From contig OZ020304.1 in NCBI GenBank assembly GCA_963971305.1, positions 2,046,001 to 2,110,000 of the forward strand: a stretch of DNA of 64,000 nt, written 5' to 3'. Each line of letters begins with the position of its first letter. Within the stretch, counting starts at the first letter, position 1. The notes under the pieces were generated by a model. That model saw only the letters and a program-made list of their open reading frames with translations. It made no database searches and had not been told where the DNA came from. Origin of the DNA: Arcuatula senhousia. Its lineage: Eukaryota; Mollusca; Bivalvia; Mytilida; Mytilidae. A program made the position numbers and the translations under genes. Below, one piece after another: positions 57,730 through 64,000 of the stretch.

Positions 57730-57938
57730 AAACTGCTAATTAGTTGATCTGAATTTATCAAATTACCTTCAAATTTCACCTGAATATTCTCAAATCATTT
57801 TGCTATTTAACAGTACTAAATAAGATACTATAAGGTAAGATTTGATATGAAATTTATTAGATTTCCAAGAGGTCTATTTATTAGTTAGAATTTTGATAAA
57901 AATGTACGATTGACTTTAAACTGTTCCTTTGGAAAAAT
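57730..57938. repeat. Right copy of the 209-bp direct repeat
   Basis: Begins directly after the (AATG)n tail of the LINE; see the left copy at 55033-55241. Confidence 0.9.
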
Positions 57939-58344
57939 GTGTGATAAGAATGAAAAGAAAAATAGTCTAAACAAAGCAGTAAAATCTACTCTTTCCAACG
58001 ATGTATAAATTTCATATGTACGATTTATTATGAAAAAGTTTACTCGCTTGTAATTCAAGCGCCTATTTCAACAGGCCGAATCTGAATTTACGAATTAGAG
58101 CGGAGACACTGTTATTTTGGATTTATCGTGGAGACATATCTCTTTAATTATTGTCTCAGATTAAAGATTGAGAAATAAACTTATTATGACATATTTAAAG
58201 TGAGAACTTAAGAAAATGTTCATAAAAATTGTATTTTCAAGTTACCATGGGTAGTATGGGCTCTTTTGATACTCCTTCAAAGTGTCAAATGTTATGAAAA
58301 TAGTTTTAACACGAATTAAAATTAAAAATATTTGATAGACGATA
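57939..58344 (+). repeat. Dispersed sequence related (inverted) to 6430-6570
   Basis: GGGTAGTATGGGCTCTTTTG and AAAGTGTCAAATGTTATG correspond on the other strand to CAAATGTTATAGAAG / CCCATACTACCCTAG near 6450-6515, inside the 5468-9472 element. Probably part of the same transposon family; no coding content. Confidence 0.5.
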
Positions 58345-58465
58345 TTGAGATGTGGAATAAGTGTACACAACACAACAAACATAAACAAACAGCAATTCAA
58401 AAAATCACAACGGAAAACAGCAAGCAGTCTTCAACATGACCATAGGTCACTGCTTACCGTCTTGA
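58345..58465 (-). repeat. Dispersed repeat 'D6', inverted copy
   Basis: GATGTGGAATAAGTGTACAC, GGAAAACAGCAAGCAGTC and GGTCACTGCTTACCGTCTTG are the inverse of the 53690 copy. Confidence 0.8.
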
Positions 58466-58610
58466 TGTTTGGTTATATTTTTTTGGTTTATTTAAGAATG
58501 GACGTAAAAAGATGAGATAAAATAAGACAACATAAGATAACTTTTATTTAAAGTCGGGTTTATTATGGTAACATATAAGTTCCGTTCGGAGCTGACGTAA
58601 GAATAATACA

Positions 58611-59007
58611 GGGCCCGGATAGGGACATTCAAAGAAAAAAAATATGTTGTGCGCTCATTATATTTATTTTGTGCGCACAATTTATTATTTTGCGCGCACA
58701 ATGTATTATTTTGTGCGCACAATACTTTATTTTGAGCGCACAATATATTATTTTGAGCGCATTACATATTATTTTAGTGTGTGCAAATCAAAATAATATG
58801 TTGTGCGCGCAATATAATATGTTGTGCGCATAATATAATATGTTGTGAGCACAACATAAAATGTTATGCGCACAACATAATATGTTGTGCGCACAATATA
58901 ACATGTTGAGCGCACAATATAATATGTTGTGCGCACAATATAATATGGTGTGCGCAAAATATAATATAATATATATTTTTTTCTTTGTATGTCCCTATCC
59001 GGGCTCC
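58611..59007. mobile_element. MITE-like element packed with palindromic TTGTGCGCACAA units
   Basis: Ends GCCCGGATAGGGACATTCAA and, inverted, GCCCGGATAGGGACATACAA, each continuing into AAGAAAAAAA. The flanks GTAAGAATAAT and GTAGAATAAT may be a worn target duplication. The interior has about 14 units of 21-24 bp, each with a palindromic TGTGCGCACA or variant and a TA-rich spacer; the spacer changes style at the middle (TTATTTTG left, ATAATATG right). The open frames here are repeat artefacts. Confidence 0.8.
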
Positions 59008-59279
59008 GTAGAATAATGTATTAAAAACTCTTCCAATAGCGGTTTTCAAGATATTACAGTTTAGAGTTGTATCATTGAAATGGTTCATTTTAAACGAAAT
59101 ATCATTTTTTTAACACAAGATATCATTTGTGAGATTTCACCAATTTACAAATCCATGAATCAAAACAAAAAACAACAATTACAATCTATACATATTCCAC
59201 GTAGAGAGCAAAGACACTTCGATGCATTACAAAAATCCCTTCAGTAACTCATTAGAATAGCAAAAAAAAAAACAACAAA

Positions 59280-61480
59280 AAACGATCTTATAACATGGGA
59301 TTTAAACTGCCCAGACATGATGGGACACAACTTAGCTAGCGGGCCAGAAAATGCATATGGCAACAAAGCCTGGTAGAGTTTTTTGACGAAAACAGCCTCA
59401 CACAAATACACAAAGAACAAACTAGACTAAGAGAAGGAATTTAGCTGGACCTCGTATTTGAATCAAATCCATCATTAGTAAAACCATCAACAAATGTACC
59501 AGGCATTTCAGCCCACGAAATTATCATTTCATATTTTCAGAAACTAATTAATGTACAGCACAAAAAGCCTTACATCTACAGCAAGGCAAATTGGGATAAG
59601 AATAGAAGAAAATGAGATGTGGAATAAGTGTACGCTACACAACCTACAATTTTTAAAAATCTACAATAAAAACAGTCAGCAGCCTTCAACGTGACTAGTG
59701 GACTGGTCGCTGCTTGCTATTTTTCAATTGGCCCTGGATTGAAAATAAGCTACATATGATTCATGCCCAATCCTCAAGTGCAATGAAAGACCCAATTCTT
59801 GACAAAAAAAACCCCATAAATCTGAATGAAATCCATATGAACATTACAAACACACAACCAGGCCAAACTCTGTGGGACAAAGAACAAGTGTTTCATACAA
59901 TGAATTTTAACATACCAAACAAAGAAATCAAATCAAGAAACAGGTCGAAACAAAATATCATCAAAGAATAAAATATTAAGAAAGAAAGATGCCAAAGAAA
60001 AAACAACGACTATATACAGACAAGCACACAAAACTAAGAACTGGTTAAATTACAAATCATTCCAGAAAACCTGCAAACGCCAACTTCGCTAGAAGCAGAA
60101 TGGAACTACGCCAATGACAAGACAATTGAAGGACTAAACAACAAGAACATTAACGCGGCCATTCTGGAAATACGTTAAATCCAAAAGACTAGACCCATAT
60201 GTGACGCGACTCAAAAAACCTACTCAACTAACCAATGACAGCAAAAGAAAAAAGCAAATATCCTCCTTCAGCAATTCAAGTCAGTATATATTTACTAAAT
60301 CGACAGACAACAAATTGCTATCTATAGGAATCTAAGTTAGCAACATATTAAAATTGGTGTAAAAGGACTAGAAAAAATACTATCACGGGTCAATCCACAG
60401 AAATCATCAGGACCAGGCAATATACCAAACTGAGTAACAAAGGAATGCACGAAACATACAGATTATACTACAATAATCATTAAGACACAGCAGAAATACA
60501 CAAAGACTGGAGAGAAGCAAACGTATCAAACATATTCAAGAAAGGGGACAAACACCTGCCTGAAAACTACAGACCAGTCTAACTAACATCAGTCACGTGC
60601 AAAATCCTGGAACATATCAAACTAGTACCGGTATGCAAGATAATATTAAACCATCTAGAGAAAAACAATTACTGACTAATCTAAACCATGGATTAAGATA
60701 AAGATATTCTTGCGAAACCCAGCTAATTACAACCTTAAAAAGAACACGACAAATATAGACATTAGTCATATATTGACCTTCAAAAGCCTTCAACACAGTA
60801 CCTCATAACAAATTGCTCCACAAATTACACCAATACGGGATACAAGTGAACGTTCACACATGGCTAAAAAAAACTTTCTCACCACAGGAACTGTGCAAAC
60901 TTTGGTAGAAGGACTATACTCTGAAAAGACAACTGCGATTCAAGAGTACCACAACGAACAGAACTGGACCCTATCATGTTTATCTGTACATAAACAACCC
61001 CCGGACTCAGTCCCTTCAACCACAATACTCTTTGCTGATGACTTTCTACTATACCGAACCATCAGCAAAAAGGAATACAAGCTGTAAACAGACATAGAAA
61101 ACACAGAAATACGAGCTGAAATGGGATATGCATTTCAACGCAAAAGTGTTACATCATGTCCATAAACAGAAAAGAACAAAATTCTATAGTCTCAACAAAC
61201 ATATCCTAAAAGAAGTACAGAACAACCTGTATCTTGGACTCCAATTATTCAACGATCTGTAAAGGAAAATCCACACCAACCACGTCTGTAAAAAGCCTAT
61301 GCCACACTTAGCTTCATAAGTAGGAATCTTTAAAGATATCCCAGAAAACTACAAAAAAAAATTATCAAATAAATTGACCTAGTACGATTTGTCGTGGATA
61401 ATGGAGCTACGATCTGAAACCCATACATGAAGGGGATATAGACAAATTAGAAAGGATTAAAAACAGTCATTCATCGGGTT
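59280..61480 (+). pseudogene. Decayed LINE (endonuclease and reverse transcriptase remains)
   Basis: Worn pieces in order: WDLNCPD (an apurinic-type endonuclease usually has GDFN here) near 59301; LDLVFESNPSLV near 59440; a D6 repeat at 59612-59810; a KSSGPGNIPN-like segment near 60400; PENYRPV near 60558; an FNTVPH-like motif A near 60785; LFADDFLLY (motif C) near 61029; and NLYLGLQLF near 61230. Stops and frame changes are everywhere. Confidence 0.7.
59612..59810 (-). repeat. Dispersed repeat 'D6', long inverted copy inside a LINE
   Basis: Matches 63700-63890 inverted over its whole length (GAAAATAAGCTACATATGAT, CAATGAAAGACCCAATTCTT) and 46739-46955 in part. The match extends D6 to about 200 bp. 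Confidence 0.75.
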
Positions 61481-61540
61481 CATAGAAAAAAGACAAGAAA
61501 ACAAGAGAACCTGGTACCATCACCCACTAGAATTGTAATC

Positions 61541-61650
61541 ACTCTAGAAGAGCGACGACAATCACTAGAAGAGCGACGACAATCACTAGAAGAGCGACGA
61601 CAATCACTAGAAGAGCGACGACAATCACTAGAAGAGCGACGACAAAGCCT
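61541..61650. repeat. 21-bp minisatellite, five copies
   Basis: AGAAGAGCGACGACAATCACT repeats five times (21 bp, minus one variable edge base). In the plus frame it reads LEERRQS repeatedly, in a frame open for about 70 codons, but the neighbourhood is LINE debris and I do not call a gene. Confidence 0.9.
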
Positions 61651-62059
61651 TCGGCTGGTACTGATATACCAAGGTGGTCGAGGGGTTGGTGCCGGCAATG
61701 TCAACCCAGGAATTCAAAAGTTTTCAAAAACAAGGGAGAAAAATAAAACCGACTACAAAACAACAAAAATAGTTTAGTAAGAGAGTTCACAGAAATACAC
61801 CAAAGCAATAGTCCAGCAAAACGCCTTAGTACAAACACTTAAACCTGATTTAGACAATATCACATCGGAACCATCTACCAAAAAGTGTCGTGCATGCAGA
61901 ATCGTTGTTTAAGATAAACGCTATAATAAAACCATGACGCCCACAACTCCGTTGTATAAAAGTCAAAATTGGTAACTCACGACGTACCAGAAGCACAAAA
62001 CAGATAATCTAATAGGCTCAATTTAAAAACAACCCTCATATTTTATGCCATTGATATTA

Positions 62060-62232
62060 AAGCCCCGACGTGCCACCAACAAAAAAATATTTGACTCGTG
62101 CCCACGAGTAAGTAATTTGTGCGCACGAGTTTCTAACTTGTGCGCATGAGTTTTTCGTCTTGTGCGCACGAGTTACTAACTTTATTGTGCGCACGAGTTG
62201 AATATTTTTTTGTTCGTGGCACGTCGGGGCTT
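62060..62232. mobile_element. Short TIR element with GTGCGCACGAGT units
   Basis: Ends AAGCCCCGACGTGCCACCAA and, inverted, AAGCCCCGACGTGCCACGAA, continuing into CAAAAAAATATT (about 32 bp of TIR). The interior has five TGTGCGCACGAGT-like units 22-30 bp apart. Layout and the GTGCGCAC core are like 58611-59007, though the termini differ. Confidence 0.8.
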
Positions 62233-62276
62233 CCATATACTAGTACATTGATGCTCAATTAGCTTTATGCGATAAT

Positions 62277-62930
62277 TTTTATACGACCGCAATAAATTTG
62301 CGGACGTATTTCAAATGGTATGATGCTGTCGTTGTCGTCATTGTCGTCTGCGTCGTTGTCTGTTAACTTACCACGATAACTTTAGTTCTAGTTATCCGAT
62401 TGCTATGAATTACAAATACCAAAACGCAGGTCTAAAAGGTTAATTTGGATATGCTATATTCAAGGAGAAACCTCTCATCAGTAGCATTTGAATCAAAACA
62501 TTGGAAGGTCAAATTCCAAAACTGTTGAAAACGAAAAGTACTAGTACTCAAAACCAAAACGTGAAATTTGACAATGATGTTCCTTACTATAAAAGGCTGG
62601 GTGGGCTTGATTTTGGGGATTTCCATTATTTTTCGTTAAGTTTTTTACCTACAATAAGTTTTGTTCTGGTTAACCAAATGTGTAAATTCATGCCATAAAA
62701 AGATGAATCGGGTTGATTTTTGGGGGTCCGTCCCTTATTCGTGTAGAAATAAGGGGACAAAAGGTTAAAAAAAATCAAATATTTTTTTGTTCTTACAATA
62801 ACTTTGGTTCTGGTTGGCCAATTTAGTGAAACAATAGTTGGGATCGATTTTGGCCCCCTCTTTTCAATTCACAATGAGGGGACCAAAAAGTGGCCGTGAA
62901 AAATGATGCTCTTCATAATTATATAGTGTT
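62277..62930 (-). mobile_element. Helentron-like element, 'CGCAAATTTTTTGCGG' family
   Basis: On the minus strand the 3' end lies at 62277: hairpin CCGCAAATTTATTGCGGTCG, then inward ACGACAGCATCATACCAT with a GACGACAAC-type microsatellite (62325-62360), and two or three worn cores (TAACTAGAACTAAAGTTAT, TATAGTAAGGAACATCATTG). The 5' end is vague. Same family as 19430-20452. Confidence 0.65.
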
Positions 62931-63699
62931 TGCCTTTTTCAATATTTATGGTAGAGCGCCTCTGGTGAGTCTTGAATAGATGAAACGGGCGTCAGGCGTA
63001 CCAGAATTTATTGTATGGGACTTTGTTGTCATTTGAATTTGTCTTCTGAAAACACCTACACCATACAGAACAAATTTCAGATTGTCTACGCATTTCGGTT
63101 ATTCGCTCTTTTGTATAATTATCTCTTGTCATGTTGTCCATGAGTGAAAAAAGGATCCAAATCTTCCACCCCCCTTTTTTTTAATTCTACTTTGCAGAAA
63201 CTACTTAAGTTGGTTGTGCCAATGTTGTTACATACACAAACGGCGAAGAGAGTCAAATAGTAATATTACAAGAGAAGATGAAAGTTGTGTGGATTGGAAA
63301 ATTCCCGTAGTTTCTTTAAAGTTTTTTAGAACCTACATCAAATCATGAATTGTTTGACGTGTTGTGTCGGATTTAAAATCGACATACTTGATTTTTTTAC
63401 ATCAGTCGATGGATGCTTCTTAGCTAGCTGTCAGTAACTTTGGGTGTTCTCAAGAGAGTATCTCTACGTCCCGTTAATTTCTTGTTGTCCTTTTGTCTCA
63501 GATACTCTCTTGTTGAATTGAACTTCTATCGATCTGAATCTTGCTGTGTGTTAGTTCGTGCTTTGTTATTGATTATCAATAGGGGGAAGGTTGGTGCCAA
63601 AAAGTTATAATGTGCCTGTCCTAAGCCAGGAATCTTTATCAAAGCTTATGTGTGTATATTTAGTCGAATTTATGTTAATCGTTTTTTGTCAAGAAGAGG
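62931..63699. other. No gene seen; short inverted repeat at 63451-63511
   Basis: CAAGAGAGTATCT and its inverse AGATACTCTCTTG stand about 35 bp apart near 63451-63511 and could form a hairpin. Nothing else is recognised. Confidence 0.45.
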
Positions 63700-63890
63700 G
63701 TATTTCATTGCACTTTAGGATTGGGCTTAAATCATATGTAGTTTATTTTCAATCCAGGGACCAATTGAAAAACAGCAAGCAGCTGGTCACATTGAAGGCT
63801 GCTGGCTATTTTTCATTGTGGATGTTTTAAATTTGCGTTTATATTGTGGGTTGTGTCGAGTACAATTATTCCACATCTCATTTCTTCTAC
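63700..63890 (+). repeat. Dispersed repeat 'D6', long copy
   Basis: TTTCATTGCACTTTAGGATT, AACAGCAAGCAGCTGGTCAC, AAGGCTGCTGGCTATTTTTC and ACAATTATTCCACATCTCAT; pairs inverted with 59612-59810. Confidence 0.75.
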
Positions 63891-64000
63891 TTGATTGACA
63901 TCGTTTTGAAATAACTTTGTAGAACTTAAAAGATTGTTTTAAGAATAATTTTGTTAAACTGTGAAGAATGAAAAAGGAAATTAAGTCAGTACAAGATTTA

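Noticed and set aside
58492..59088. Open frames with LCAQN or YYIVRTT repeats
   Set aside because: Translation of the GTGCGCAC palindrome array in several frames.
61480..61704. Open frame with RRSSSDC repeats (minus strand) or LEERRQS (plus strand)
   Set aside because: Product of the 21-bp minisatellite in LINE debris; no conserved flanking domain.

Overview
The window looks like nuclear DNA of a bivalve mollusc, most likely a mussel (Mytilidae). It is AT-rich, its genes are split by GT-AG introns, and it is full of transposable elements. Many of these have the layout of mollusc 'pearl'/Helentron-associated elements: 140-180 bp tandem cores, a short microsatellite and a 3' terminal hairpin. 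The species call is inference from this texture; no marker gene is present.

Three host genes can be rebuilt from exons whose splice phases agree. (1) 929-9719, minus strand: the 5' part of an SH2-domain protein (three coding exons, 149 residues); the gene runs off the left edge. (2) 14842-18329, plus strand: a complete three-exon RNF7/RBX2 (SAG), the RING subunit of cullin-5 ubiquitin ligases, 102 aa. (3) 25979-52107, minus strand: a complete 12-exon transcription factor Dp (TFDP), the E2F dimerisation partner, 466 aa, spread over 26 kb. Both complete genes belong to cell-cycle or protein-turnover control, but nothing suggests co-regulation.

The rest is almost all mobile DNA. Intron 1 of the SH2 gene (1840-9517) holds nested terminal-inverted-repeat (TIR) elements with a Helentron-like element inside. 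RNF7 introns carry two TIR elements and a 3' LINE fragment. 18.9-22.0 kb is a pile of Helentron-like tandem arrays. TFDP introns hold a 6.5 kb element with about 470 bp TIRs and a 6-bp target duplication (26704-33170), which encloses a broken reverse transcriptase and three Helentron-like insertions; a Harbinger-like element (36529-37312); a spacerless 133-bp-arm palindrome (38536-38801); and a hAT element (41125-44055) with an intact 749-codon transposase-like ORF. From 52.9 kb to the right edge there is no host gene: a TIR element, a LINE flanked by an unusually long 209-bp direct repeat, two short TIR elements packed with palindromic GTGCGCAC units, a decayed LINE, a 21-bp minisatellite and another Helentron-like copy.

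The most interesting material is structural: the long-TIR element with a reverse transcriptase inside it, insertions whose empty site can be read from an intact partner in the same window, the 209-bp LINE flank, the perfect palindrome and the GTGCGCAC elements. No CRISPR array, tRNA or rRNA gene, or viral gene is supported.
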